16,779 nt of DNA from Clostridiales bacterium (GTDB lineage Bacteria; Bacillota; Clostridia; Lachnospirales; Lachnospiraceae), in assembly GCA_021203115.1 (NCBI GenBank), contig JAJQBV010000061.1:1-16779 (forward strand), written 5' to 3'. The notes under the pieces were generated by a model. It was given only the letters and a program-made list of their open reading frames with translations, made no database searches and was not told the DNA's origin. The translations under genes and the position numbers were made by a program. Positions 1-8,544 of this stretch are shown one piece after another. Every line of letters begins with the position of its first letter. The stretch's first letter is position 1.

Positions 1-93
1 GTAAATAACAAACAAGATAATAATATCTCAGATACACGATTCTCGCAAGTGAAATGTTCATAAAATGTAAAGTGTAAATTTTCAAATTAGTGA

Positions 94-123
94 TTGTACA
101 TAATATAACTTATATGTTAAAAT
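94..123 (+). promoter_or_regulatory. candidate promoter of the butyrate kinase gene
   Basis: TTGTAC (94-99) and TAAAAT (118-123) are separated by 18 bases in a very AT-rich leader, about 50 bases upstream of the butyrate kinase start. Several other AT-rich hexamers could serve as the -10, so the exact boxes are uncertain. The first 170 bases hold no visible end of an upstream gene. In particular there is no phosphate butyryltransferase immediately upstream, the usual partner of this kinase. Confidence 0.35.
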
Positions 124-157
124 AAAAAACAATAAGGCTTTACAGCACGATATTTAT

Positions 158-164
158 GAGGAGG
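158..164 (+). promoter_or_regulatory. ribosome-binding site that fixes the buk start
   Basis: GAGGAGG lies nine bases before the ATG at 174. An in-frame upstream ATG at 156 overlaps this site, so it cannot be the real start. The protein therefore begins MEKLLILNPGS. Confidence 0.75.
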
Positions 165-173
165 ATGTTTGCT

Positions 174-1244
174 ATGGAAAAATTACTTATCTTGAACCCG
201 GGATCTACTTCCACAAAGATCGCTTATTATGAGGATGAAAATCAGATTTTTGTGGAGAGCATTTCCCACTCTGCGGATGTGATCGCGCAGTACGACCTGA
301 TCGTTGATCAGTATGAATTCCGCAAGGATATAATTCTGGATGTGCTGAAGGATAAGGGCGTGAAGCTGGAGGAGTTCACCGGTATCGTGACGCGCGGCGG
401 CCTGCTTCCGCCGATCAAAGCCGGTGCGTATGCGGTAAACGACGACATGGTATGGCAGCTGAAGAATAAGCCGGCCATGCAGCATGCTTCCAATCTGGGC
501 GCGGTCATCGCGGACGCGATCGCAAAACCGCTCGGCATTCCGGCGTTTATCTATGACGGCGTGACCGTGGATGAGATGTGGCCGATCTTAAAGATCACCG
601 GCTTCAAGGAAGTGGAGAGAAAGGGCATCGGACACAATCTGAACACCCGCGCGGCGGCGATGAAGTATGCCCGTGAGCATGGCAAGGCATATAAGGACTG
701 CAAGCTTATCGTCGTTCATCTGGGCGGCGGCATCTCCGTTACCCTGCAGTACGGCGGAAAAGTGGCGGATATCATCAACGATGAGGACGGCCCGTTCGCA
801 TCGGAGCGCTCCGGCGGACTGCCGATTCAGTCTTTCACCAGCTATTTCGGGGAGTCCGGACTGACTACAAAGGAAATGCTGAAAAAGCTGAAATCCCGCG
901 GCGGCCTGGTCAATCATCTGGGTGTGAATGACAGCCGCGAGGTGGAGAAGATGATTAAGGACGGCGATGAGCACGCGAAGCTGATCTATGACGCCATGGC
1001 GCTGAATGTTGCGCGCTGTGTCGGCGAGGAGGCTGCGACGGTGGCCGGTGATATTGAGGGCATCGTTTTGACCGGCGGCATCGCGTATTCCGAGTATTTC
1101 ACCAGCGAGGTAAAGAAAAATGTCGAGTGGATCGCACCGGTTACGGTGTATCCGGGCGAGAATGAGATGGAGTCTCTGGCGCTCGGCGGACTCCGTGTTC
1201 TGCGCGGCGAGGAGGAAGCAAATACTTTCGTGAAGGTAGAGTAG
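174..1244 (+). CDS. buk: butyrate kinase
   Basis: This 356-residue cytoplasmic kinase interconverts butyryl-phosphate plus ADP and butyrate plus ATP, the last step of the phosphotransbutyrylase route to butyrate. Its length matches the family (about 355). Visible acetate/butyrate kinase (ASKHA) motifs are the N-terminal phosphate loop LNPGSTSTKIA, the central GHNLNTRAA, VVHLGGGISV, the acidic NDEDGPFASERSGGLP segment, and the adenosine-binding LTGGIAYSE near the C terminus. The start at 174 is set by GAGGAGG at 158-164. No phosphate butyryltransferase gene is visible next to it. A hairpin terminator follows directly, then araA on the same strand. A branched-chain acyl kinase is the main alternative, because the family does not separate cleanly by sequence. 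Confidence 0.93.
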   Translation: MEKLLILNPGSTSTKIAYYEDENQIFVESISHSADVIAQYDLIVDQYEFRKDIILDVLKDKGVKLEEFTGIVTRGGLLPPIKAGAYAVNDDMVWQLKNKPAMQHASNLGAVIADAIAKPLGIPAFIYDGVTVDEMWPILKITGFKEVERKGIGHNLNTRAAAMKYAREHGKAYKDCKLIVVHLGGGISVTLQYGGKVADIINDEDGPFASERSGGLPIQSFTSYFGESGLTTKEMLKKLKSRGGLVNHLGVNDSREVEKMIKDGDEHAKLIYDAMALNVARCVGEEAATVAGDIEGIVLTGGIAYSEYFTSEVKKNVEWIAPVTVYPGENEMESLALGGLRVLRGEEEANTFVKVE

Positions 1245-1262
1245 TTTTTTCATGACAGGGAT

Positions 1263-1289
1263 AACGGCTGCTGCATGGCAGCCGTTTTT
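1263..1289 (+). terminator. intrinsic terminator after buk
   Basis: A perfect nine-base-pair stem (AACGGCTGC with GCAGCCGTT) and a six-base loop are followed by a short T run (TTTTT at 1285-1289, shared with the stem). It sits 19 bases after the buk stop codon and 33 bases before araA. The T run is short, so termination may be partial. No clear promoter is visible between it and araA. Confidence 0.75.
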
Positions 1290-1321
1290 CACTGAAATTT
1301 ATAACATTCAGGAGGTTTCGC

Positions 1322-2815
1322 ATGAAACAGAAAGCATATAAATTCTGGTTTTGCACCGGATCGCAGGATCTGTACGGGGAGGAATGTCTGGCCAACGTGG
1401 CGGAGCATTCCCGGATTATCGTGAAGGCATTGAATGAGAGCGGCGCTCTGCCGTTCGAGGTGGTCTGGAAGCCGACGCTGATCACGAATGAGCTGATCCG
1501 CAGAACCTTTAATGAGGCGAATATGGACGAGGAGTGCGCGGGTGTCATCACATGGATGCACACCTTCTCCCCGGCAAAGTCCTGGATTCTGGGTCTGCAG
1601 GAGTACCGCAAGCCGCTACTCCACCTGCACACACAGTTTAATCAGGAGATTCCCTATGACACGATCGACATGGATTTCATGAATGAGAACCAGTCCGCGC
1701 ACGGCGACCGGGAGTACGGTCATATTTTCAGCCGTCTGGACAAAAACCGCAAGGTGATCGTCGGATATTGGGCGGACCCGAAGGTACAGGAAAAGATTGC
1801 GTCCTGGATGCGTACGGCGATCGGCGTGATCGAGAGCAGCCATGTCCGTATCATGCGGATCGCGGACAATATGCGCAATGTCGCCGTCACCGAGGGCGAC
1901 AAGGTTGAGGCACAGATTCGTTTCGGCTGGGAGGTGGACGCCTATCCGGTGAATGAGATCACCGCGGAGGTGGAGGCAGTTCCGCAGGGAGCCGTCGATG
2001 CGCTGGTGGAAGAGTATTATGATAAGTATGAGATTCTCCTCGAGGGCAGGGATGAGGCGGAGTTCCGCCGCCATGTCGCTGTGCAGGCGGGGATCGAGCT
2101 CGGCTTCGAGAAGTTTTTGACAGAGCGGGATTACCACGCGATCGTGACCCATTTCGGCGATCTGGGGAGCTTAAAGCAGCTTCCGGGTCTGGCAATCCAG
2201 CGATTAATGGAGAAAGGCTACGGCTTCGGCGGAGAGGGCGACTGGAAGACGGCAGGCATGGTCCGCGTCATGAAGATCATGACGCAGGGCATGAAGGACG
2301 CGAAGGGAACCTCTTTCTTTGAGGATTACACCTACAATCTGGTGCCGGGGAAGGAGGGAATCCTTCAGGCGCATATGCTGGAGGTGTGTCCTTCTGTGGC
2401 GGACGGCCCCATCAGCATCAAGGAGCAGCCGCTCTCCATGGGCAACCGGGAGGATCCGGCAAGGCTGGTATTTACCGCGAAAACCGGTGCGGGCATTGCC
2501 ACATCCCTGATCGATCTGGGCAATCGGTTCCGCCTGATCATCAATGAGGTGGACTGCAAAAAGACGGAGAAGCCCATGCCGAAGCTTCCTGTCGCGACGG
2601 CGTTCTGGACGCCGCAGCCGAATCTGGAAACCGGCGCCGAGGCGTGGATTCTGGCGGGCGGCGCGCACCACACCGCGTTCAGCTATGACCTGACGGCGGA
2701 GCAGATGGGCGACTGGGCGGAAGCCATGGAAATCGAGGCAGTTTATATCGACAGAGACACGAACATCCGTCAGTTTAAGAATGAGCTGCGGTGGAATTCT
2801 CTGTATTATCGTTAA
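1322..2815 (+). CDS. araA: L-arabinose isomerase
   Basis: This cytoplasmic, metal-dependent enzyme converts L-arabinose to L-ribulose, the first step of arabinose catabolism. The 497 residues match the family (about 500). Residues equivalent to the known catalytic and metal-binding set are all present: Glu305 in GGEGDWK, Glu334 in SFFEDYTY, His351 in [10 protein letters not shown], and His449-His450 in GGAHHTAF. The N-terminal [14 protein letters not shown] is also typical. AGGAGG at 1310-1315 places the start six bases downstream. It is the first gene of a three-gene set; the kinase follows after 29 bases with no terminator between. Upstream is the butyrate kinase terminator and no clear promoter, so expression may depend on read-through or on a promoter inside buk. 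Confidence 0.96.
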   Translation: MKQKAYKFWFCTGSQDLYGEECLANVAEHSRIIVKALNESGALPFEVVWKPTLITNELIRRTFNEANMDEECAGVITWMHTFSPAKSWILGLQEYRKPLLHLHTQFNQEIPYDTIDMDFMNENQSAHGDREYGHIFSRLDKNRKVIVGYWADPKVQEKIASWMRTAIGVIESSHVRIMRIADNMRNVAVTEGDKVEAQIRFGWEVDAYPVNEITAEVEAVPQGAVDALVEEYYDKYEILLEGRDEAEFRRHVAVQAGIELGFEKFLTERDYHAIVTHFGDLGSLKQLPGLAIQRLMEKGYGFGGEGDWKTAGMVRVMKIMTQGMKDAKGTSFFEDYTYNLVPGKEGILQAHMLEVCPSVADGPISIKEQPLSMGNREDPARLVFTAKTGAGIATSLIDLGNRFRLIINEVDCKKTEKPMPKLPVATAFWTPQPNLETGAEAWILAGGAHHTAFSYDLTAEQMGDWAEAMEIEAVYIDRDTNIRQFKNELRWNSLYYR

Positions 2816-2844
2816 GGAAAACAGACCGGAAAAGGAGAGACGGT

Positions 2845-4443
2845 ATGAAGAGGGAAATGATAAAACAGGCGATCGCGGACGGGCAGGCGATTCTCGGCGT
2901 GGAGCTGGGCTCCACCCGGATCAAAGCGGTCCTGATCGCGCCGGATCACACGCCGGTCGCGCAGGGCAGCCACGAGTGGGAGAATCAGCTGGTGGACGGC
3001 ATCTGGACCTATTCGCTGGAGGCGGTCTGGGACGGACTGCGGGACGCCTACGCCGATCTGGCGCGGAATGTGGCCACGACCTATGGCGTGCGGCTGACCC
3101 GGATGGCGGCCATGGGTTTTAGTGCTATGATGCACGGATACCTTGTTTTTGATAAAAATGATGAGCTGCTCGTGCCGTTTCGCACCTGGCGCAATACGAT
3201 CACCGAGGAGGCGGCCGGAAAGCTGACGGATCTCTTTCATTACAATATTCCGCAGCGCTGGAGTATTGCCCATCTCTATCAGGCGATTCTGAATCAGGAA
3301 GAGCATGTGAAACAGATCGCGTTTCAGACGACACTGGCGGGGTACATCCACTGGCAGCTGACGGGACAGAAGGTTCTGGGCGTCGGCGAGGCGTCTGGGA
3401 TGTTTCCCATTGATTCCGGAACGAAGAATTTTGACCGGGGGATGGTGCAGGCTTTTGATGTGCTGGCTGCGGAGGCCGGAATGCCGTGGACCTTTGACGA
3501 GATCTATCCGACCGTGCTGACGGCGGGCGCGTCCGCCGGTGTGCTGACGAAAGAAGGCGCGGCGCTGCTGGATCCCACCGGGGCTCTTGAGGCAGGGATT
3601 CCGTTCTGCCCGCCGGAGGGCGACGCGGGAACCGGCATGGCGGCGACCAACAGTGTGAAAGTCCGGACCGGCAATGTTTCCGCTGGGACCTCCATTTTTG
3701 CCATGGTGGTGCTGGAACAGGGGCTGAAAAAGGTGCATCGGGAGCTGGATCTTGTGACGACACCGGCCGGAGACCCGGTGGCCATGGTTCACTGCAACAA
3801 CTGCACATCGGATCTGAATGCGTGGGTCAGCCTGTTCAAAGAGTTTGCCGATGCATCCGGGATTGACATGGATATGGGGCAGCTCTACGGGATTTTGTAC
3901 AATAAGGCGCTGGAGGGCGACGCGGACTGCGGCGGCGTTCTGGCTTATAATTATTATTCCGGCGAGGGCGTGACCGCCTTTGACGCGGGGCGGCCGCTGC
4001 TGGTGCGGCAGCCGGATGCAAAGTTTACGCTGGCAAACTTTATGCGCGCGAATCTTTATTCTGCGGCAGCCACCTTAAAGGTGGGGCTGGACATTCTTCT
4101 GAAAGAGGAGGGTGTGAAGGTGGACTCCATGCTGGGACACGGCGGCCTGTTTAAGACGAAGGGCGTGGGACAGAAGATCATGGCGGCGGCCATGGACGCG
4201 CCCGTGGCGGTGATGGAGACGGCCGGCGAGGGCGGCGCATGGGGCATTGCGCTGCTGGCGGCCTATATGGTTCACGGCGGGGGAATGACGCTGGATCAGT
4301 ATCTGGAACAGCGCGTCTTTGCCGGGGCGGAGGGCTCTGTCATTGAGCCGGATGCAACGGATGTCGCCGGATTCGACGCTTTCATTGAGAAATATGTGGG
4401 CGGTCTGCCGATTGAGCGGGCTGCGGTGGAGTATTATAAGTAA
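2845..4443 (+). CDS. FGGY-family carbohydrate kinase, probable L-ribulokinase
   Basis: This 532-residue kinase of the FGGY/ASKHA fold probably phosphorylates L-ribulose to L-ribulose 5-phosphate. That role is inferred from its place between the isomerase and the 4-epimerase. It resembles the clostridial type of sugar kinase more than E. coli AraB. The phosphate-1 loop is [13 protein letters not shown] (about residues 17-29), with Glu where FGGY kinases usually carry Asp. The likely catalytic base is Asp260 in EGDAGTGMA, followed by [11 protein letters not shown]. The C-terminal domain has [13 protein letters not shown] and [13 protein letters not shown], the adenosine-binding side. AAGGAG at 2832-2837 sets the ATG at 2845; an in-frame ATG at 2791 lies inside araA and lacks such a site. 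A xylulokinase-like specificity cannot be excluded from sequence. Confidence 0.88.
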   Translation: MKREMIKQAIADGQAILGVELGSTRIKAVLIAPDHTPVAQGSHEWENQLVDGIWTYSLEAVWDGLRDAYADLARNVATTYGVRLTRMAAMGFSAMMHGYLVFDKNDELLVPFRTWRNTITEEAAGKLTDLFHYNIPQRWSIAHLYQAILNQEEHVKQIAFQTTLAGYIHWQLTGQKVLGVGEASGMFPIDSGTKNFDRGMVQAFDVLAAEAGMPWTFDEIYPTVLTAGASAGVLTKEGAALLDPTGALEAGIPFCPPEGDAGTGMAATNSVKVRTGNVSAGTSIFAMVVLEQGLKKVHRELDLVTTPAGDPVAMVHCNNCTSDLNAWVSLFKEFADASGIDMDMGQLYGILYNKALEGDADCGGVLAYNYYSGEGVTAFDAGRPLLVRQPDAKFTLANFMRANLYSAAATLKVGLDILLKEEGVKVDSMLGHGGLFKTKGVGQKIMAAAMDAPVAVMETAGEGGAWGIALLAAYMVHGGGMTLDQYLEQRVFAGAEGSVIEPDATDVAGFDAFIEKYVGGLPIERAAVEYYK

Positions 4444-4475
4444 ACGGGAAAAGCAAAGAACGATCGGAGGATATC

Positions 4476-5174
4476 ATGTTAGAAAAATTAAAACAGGAAG
4501 TTTACGAGGCGAATATGCTCCTTCCGAAGTACGGCCTTGTCACGTTTACATGGGGCAATGTCAGCGGTATTGACCGGGAGAGCGGCCTGTTTGTCATCAA
4601 GCCGAGCGGAGTGGAGTATGAGAAGCTGACGCCGGAGGATATGGTGGTGGTGGACCTGCAGGGCAATAAGGTGGAGGGAAGATACAATCCCTCGTCTGAC
4701 ACGGCCACGCATGTCGTTCTTTACAACCGCTTCCCGAAGATTGGCGGGATTGTCCACACGCATTCGCCGTGGGCGACGAGCTGGGCGCAGGCGGGGCGCG
4801 ATATCCCCTGCTACGGGACGACGCATGCGGATTACATCTACGGGGAGGTTCCCTGCGTGCGGAATCTGACGCCGGAGGAGATTGACGCGGCATATGAGCG
4901 CAACACCGGGATCCTGATTGCGGATGCTTTTGCGGAGCTGGGAAAGGATTACGAGGCGGTTCCGGCAGTGCTCTGCAAGAATCACGGGCCGTTTACATGG
5001 GGAAAGGATGCGCAGGAGGCGGTGCACAACGCAGTGGTTCTGGAGGAATGTGCGAAGATGGCGGCACGGTGCGAGCAGATTAACCCGTCGGTGAAGCCGG
5101 CGCCGCAGGAGCTGCAGGATAAGCATTACTACCGGAAGCACGGCGCGAACGCCTACTACGGACAGAAGGCGTAG
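4476..5174 (+). CDS. araD: L-ribulose-5-phosphate 4-epimerase
   Basis: This class II aldolase-fold zinc enzyme epimerises L-ribulose 5-phosphate to D-xylulose 5-phosphate, sending arabinose carbon into the pentose phosphate pathway. It has 232 residues against 231 in E. coli. Zinc ligands are His94 and His96 in IVHTHSPW and His170 in CKNHGPF. Asp75 in SSDTATH and the C-terminal tyrosines of HGANAYYGQ correspond to the known catalytic positions. The N-terminal TWGNVSGID and [10 protein letters not shown] are phosphate-binding segments of the family. CGGAGG at 4465-4470 sets the ATG. It is the last gene of the arabinose set, 32 bases after the kinase, and a long hairpin terminator follows. Confidence 0.96.
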   Translation: MLEKLKQEVYEANMLLPKYGLVTFTWGNVSGIDRESGLFVIKPSGVEYEKLTPEDMVVVDLQGNKVEGRYNPSSDTATHVVLYNRFPKIGGIVHTHSPWATSWAQAGRDIPCYGTTHADYIYGEVPCVRNLTPEEIDAAYERNTGILIADAFAELGKDYEAVPAVLCKNHGPFTWGKDAQEAVHNAVVLEECAKMAARCEQINPSVKPAPQELQDKHYYRKHGANAYYGQKA

Positions 5175-5226
5175 CCTGCGGCGGATTTTTCAGAGGAAAT
5201 CCCCGGATATATGAGCTTGAGACCGG

Positions 5227-5272
5227 ATACCCCTTTGTATGTGCGATGCACATGCGGAGGGGTATTATTTTT
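5227..5272 (+). terminator. strong intrinsic terminator after the arabinose operon
   Basis: ATACCCCT (5227-5234) pairs with AGGGGTAT (5258-5265). The stem continues inward through GTATGTGC/GCACATGC, with G-U pairs, to a three-base loop, giving about 18 pairs. A T-rich tract (5265-5272) follows. It separates the arabinose operon from the methionine operon promoter 24 bases downstream. Confidence 0.85.
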
Positions 5273-5295
5273 GCGCTTTGATCGAAAGAGCACCA

Positions 5296-5324
5296 TTGTT
5301 CTTTTTACGCAAATCATGTATAAT
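5296..5324 (+). promoter_or_regulatory. sigma-A-type promoter of the methionine operon
   Basis: TTGTTC (5296-5301) and a perfect TATAAT (5319-5324) are separated by the ideal 17 bases, directly after the arabinose terminator and about 55 bases before the first start codon. The roughly 45-base leader is too short for a SAM or cobalamin riboswitch, and none is seen. Confidence 0.75.
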
Positions 5325-5379
5325 GCCTTCGGAATCATACCATAATACTGGATTTTATCCGACAGAGAGGGAGCCGCAT

Positions 5380-6048
5380 ATGATCGAAGCTCGGATGACG
5401 GATTTGAACTACAATGAAATACTGATGTATCTCGGCCATCGCGGGCAGGAGGTGACGCCGGAGGTCGAGGCACAGATCCGGGCATGCATGGCGGAGGTCC
5501 GGAAATATGCCGCGCCGCGTCTGGTTTACAGCCGTCTGCCGGTGGAGAATGGCGCGGTTCGCGGTCTGCCGATGGAGGGCGAGGATATCCGGGCGCTTCT
5601 GGAGCCCTGTCAGGAGGCGGTGCTTCTGGCGGTGACGCTCGGATCGCAGATCGAGCAGGCGCTGATGCGCCGTGAGGTGACGGACATGGCGGATGCGGTC
5701 ATCATGGATTCCTGCGCCAGCGTCGCCGTGGAAAATGTCTGCGACTGCTTCGAGGAGGACATGCGGGAGCTTGTGGCCGCGGAGGGCTTGTTTCTCACCA
5801 GTCGCTTCAGCCCGGGATACGGAGACCTTCCGCTGGATACGCAGCGGCGGCTGTGCGAGGCGCTCAACACGGTTCGCCGGATCGGGCTGACGGTCACGGA
5901 GAATTATATTATGGTTCCGCGCAAATCGGTGACGGCCGTCATGGGAATCTCCGCAGAGCCTCAGAAGCTTCGAACCCGCGGCTGTGAAGCCTGCGGAATG
6001 TTTTTACACTGTCCATACAGGAAGAGAGGAATTGTCTGTCATGAGTAG
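5380..6048 (+). CDS. stand-alone methionine synthase activation (AdoMet-binding) domain protein
   Basis: This 222-residue protein corresponds to the C-terminal reactivation domain of cobalamin-dependent methionine synthase. That domain presents S-adenosylmethionine for reductive methylation of inactive cob(II)alamin. The segment Arg142-Phe-Ser-Pro-Gly-Tyr147 matches the RPAPGY AdoMet motif of E. coli MetH, and the downstream LTVTENYIMVPRKSVTAVMG matches its LTESFAMWPGASVSG region. The C-terminal tail carries four cysteines (202, 205, 211, 220; C-x2-C-x5-C-x8-C) absent from E. coli MetH, which could bind metal or an Fe-S cluster. The start at 5380 follows AGAGAGGG; Met at 5395 is an alternative. 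Its stop overlaps the start of the next gene by eight bases, so the two are probably translationally coupled. The next gene encodes a MetH lacking exactly this domain. Confidence 0.88.
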   Translation: MIEARMTDLNYNEILMYLGHRGQEVTPEVEAQIRACMAEVRKYAAPRLVYSRLPVENGAVRGLPMEGEDIRALLEPCQEAVLLAVTLGSQIEQALMRREVTDMADAVIMDSCASVAVENVCDCFEEDMRELVAAEGLFLTSRFSPGYGDLPLDTQRRLCEALNTVRRIGLTVTENYIMVPRKSVTAVMGISAEPQKLRTRGCEACGMFLHCPYRKRGIVCHE

Positions 6049-8518
6049 ATTGATTATACTGGACGGTGCCATGGGCACCATGCTGCAGAATGCGGGACTG
6101 GCGCTGGGAGCGCGGCCGGAGATTTTCGGTCTGGAGCATCCGGATATTCTGGAGAAAATACAGCGGGAATATGTGGAAGCCGGGAGCGATGTGATCTACG
6201 CGAATACCTTCGGCGCGAACGCCCATAAGCTGCGGGGAACCGGCTATACGGTGGAGGAGCTTGTGACGGCCAATGTGGCGGCGGCGCGGCGTGCGGCGAG
6301 ATGCTGTGAATCTGCTTCCGAAAACGGAGACAGCCGGAAAAGGGTCCGGGTTGCTTTGGATGTGGGTCCGATCGGGGAGCTGATGGAGCCGTTGGGCACG
6401 CTGGCATTTGATGATGCGTATGAGATCTATAAGGAGCTGGTGATCGCCGGAGAGAAGGCGGGGGCGGATCTCATCGTCTTTGAGACGATGACAGATCTCT
6501 ATGAGGTGAAAGCCGCTGTATTGGCGGCGAAGGAAAACTCGGCATTGCCGGTCTGGGTGACGATGAGCTTTGAGGCTTCCGGGCGGACCTTTACAGGGAC
6601 GCTGGTTTCCTCCATGGCGGCGACGCTGGACGGGCTGGGTGTGGATGCCATGGGAATCAACTGTTCCCTCGGCCCGCAGGAAATTTTTCCGATGATAAAA
6701 GAAATGCGGCGGTGGACGGACAAGCCGCTGATCGTAAAGCCCAACGCGGGTCTGCCCGACCCTGCCACGGGTGAGTACGATATGGACGCACAGGAGTTCG
6801 CCCGGCAGATGCGGCCGTTTCTGGAGCTGGGCGTCGCCATGGGCGGCGGGTGCTGCGGGACGACGCCGGAGTTTATCCGGGAGCTGGCGGGACTGGTGCG
6901 GGAGATGTCCGATGACGAGGGGCGCTTACGCGGTGATTCTCAGAAGGTACGGCAGGATATACTGTGTGAGTCTTGCGGCAGGGATGTTGGGATTTCGGGC
7001 AGGAAACCGGAAAAGAAAATGAATGAGTACAGAATCTGCCGCGGCGTCTGCTCCGCCGGGAAAATGGTGGAGTTCGGCGGCGTCCGCGTGATCGGCGAGC
7101 GCATCAATCCAACCGGAAAGAAGCGCTTCGCGCAGGCGCTCCGGGAGCACGATATGAACTACATCATGGAGCGGGCGATCGAGCAGGCGGATGCTGGGGC
7201 GGATATTCTCGATATCAACGTGGGCCTGCCGGGGCTGGATGAGCCGCGAATGATGGTCGATGTGGTACAGGCGGTGCAGAGCGTCGTGGATTTGCCGCTG
7301 CAGATTGATTCCTCCGACCCGGCTGCCATCGAGGCGGGGCTTCGCGTCTGCAACGGCCGCGCCATCGTCAACTCCGTCAACTCGGAGGATGAGGTGCTGG
7401 AGACGGTGCTCCCCATCGTGAAAAAATACGGCGCCGCGGTGGTGGGACTCACCATGGACAAGTCCGGCATTCCGGACAGCGCCGAGAAGCGCTTTGCTCT
7501 GGCGGAGAAAATTTTACACGCGGCGGCAGCCATCGGGATTCCGAGAGAGGATGTTCTCATCGACTGCCTGACGCTGACGATTTCCGCGCAGCAGGAGCAG
7601 GCGGCGGAGACGCTGCAGGCGGTCCGCATGGTACATGAGCGGTTGGGACTGCACTGTGTGCTTGGCGTCAGCAATATATCCTTCGGCCTCCCGAAGCGGA
7701 ATCATATCACGACCAGCTTTCTGACACAGGCGATGTACTGCGGACTTGACCTGCCGATCATCAACCCGAATCTGACGGAGATCATGGACACGGTTTTCGC
7801 CTTCCGCGCGCTCTCCGGCGAGGATGCCCAGTGCGAGGCATATATTGGCCGCTTCTCTGGCGTGGAGGAGGAGAAACGACCGCCCGCAGCGTCACATGAG
7901 ATGACGGTTGAGGATGCGGTCTTAAAGGGGCTGAAGCAGGAGACGAAGGATCTCACGGCAAAGCTTCTGGAGACGATGGATGAGCTGGATGTGATCAACA
8001 CGAAGCTGATCCCCGCCCTTGACGTGGTGGGGGAGAAGTATGAGAAGCAGCAGATTTTCCTGCCCCAGCTAATCAATTCCGCGAATGCGGCCTGCGCCGG
8101 TTTCGACCTGATCAAGGAGCGGATCGCGAAGCGCGGCGGCGAGACGGTCTTGAAAGGGACGATCATCATGGCCACCGTCGAGGGCGACATTCACGATATC
8201 GGGAAAAATATCGTCCGCGTGGTTCTGGAAAATTACGGCTACCGGGTCATTGATCTGGGAAGGGATGTGCCGCCGCAGAAGGTGGTGGACACGGCGATCG
8301 CCGAGAACGTCCGATTGATCGGCTTGTCGGCGTTGATGACGACGACGGTGGTTTCCATGGAGAAAACGATTGCGGCGCTCCGGGCGTCGGGGCATGAGTG
8401 TAAAGTCTTCGTGGGCGGCGCCGTGCTGACACCGGAATACGCCATGGAGATCGGGGCGGATTACTATACAAAGGACGCCAAGGCGTCCGTAGATGTGGCA
8501 AAGGAGGTGCTGGGATAG
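6041..8518 (+). CDS. metH: cobalamin-dependent methionine synthase, three-domain form without activation domain
   Basis: It transfers the methyl group of 5-methyltetrahydrofolate to homocysteine through methylcobalamin. Its 825 residues compare with 1227 in E. coli. The N-terminal homocysteine-binding barrel (about 1-300) has zinc ligands Cys208 (GINCSLGP) and Cys271-Cys272 (GGGCCGTTPEF). A pterin-binding barrel starts near residue 347 (VIGERINPTGKKRF). The helical cobalamin cap lies around 630-700. The Rossmann cobalamin domain contains DIHDIGKN, with His718 as cobalt lower ligand. The protein ends there, and the missing AdoMet domain is encoded by the gene just upstream. The inter-domain linker carries an extra cysteine set (309, 312, 333, 337). 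The ATG at 6041 overlaps the upstream stop and is preceded by GAGAGGA. Confidence 0.95.
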   Translation: MSRLIILDGAMGTMLQNAGLALGARPEIFGLEHPDILEKIQREYVEAGSDVIYANTFGANAHKLRGTGYTVEELVTANVAAARRAARCCESASENGDSRKRVRVALDVGPIGELMEPLGTLAFDDAYEIYKELVIAGEKAGADLIVFETMTDLYEVKAAVLAAKENSALPVWVTMSFEASGRTFTGTLVSSMAATLDGLGVDAMGINCSLGPQEIFPMIKEMRRWTDKPLIVKPNAGLPDPATGEYDMDAQEFARQMRPFLELGVAMGGGCCGTTPEFIRELAGLVREMSDDEGRLRGDSQKVRQDILCESCGRDVGISGRKPEKKMNEYRICRGVCSAGKMVEFGGVRVIGERINPTGKKRFAQALREHDMNYIMERAIEQADAGADILDINVGLPGLDEPRMMVDVVQAVQSVVDLPLQIDSSDPAAIEAGLRVCNGRAIVNSVNSEDEVLETVLPIVKKYGAAVVGLTMDKSGIPDSAEKRFALAEKILHAAAAIGIPREDVLIDCLTLTISAQQEQAAETLQAVRMVHERLGLHCVLGVSNISFGLPKRNHITTSFLTQAMYCGLDLPIINPNLTEIMDTVFAFRALSGEDAQCEAYIGRFSGVEEEKRPPAASHEMTVEDAVLKGLKQETKDLTAKLLETMDELDVINTKLIPALDVVGEKYEKQQIFLPQLINSANAACAGFDLIKERIAKRGGETVLKGTIIMATVEGDIHDIGKNIVRVVLENYGYRVIDLGRDVPPQKVVDTAIAENVRLIGLSALMTTTVVSMEKTIAALRASGHECKVFVGGAVLTPEYAMEIGADYYTKDAKASVDVAKEVLG

Positions 8519-8544
8519 ATCCGGCTATCCCATGAGGAGTCATG

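Noticed and set aside
93..100. ATTGTACA as part of an AraR operator
   Set aside because: Only a short partial match to AraR-type sites, without the full palindrome, and it lies before buk rather than araA. It is better explained as part of a -35 region.
588..1292. Long minus-strand frame opposite butyrate kinase (234 codons)
   Set aside because: It is antisense to a clear kinase gene, has no recognisable motif, and arises from GC-rich codon bias.
2812..3792. 326-codon minus-strand frame opposite the sugar kinase
   Set aside because: Its composition is rich in His, Arg and Gly, typical of a shadow frame; the plus-strand FGGY kinase is unambiguous.
5175..5379. Possible SAM or cobalamin riboswitch before the methionine operon
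   Set aside because: The space holds a terminator hairpin for the upstream operon and then a promoter only about 55 bases before the start. No conserved riboswitch core is visible.
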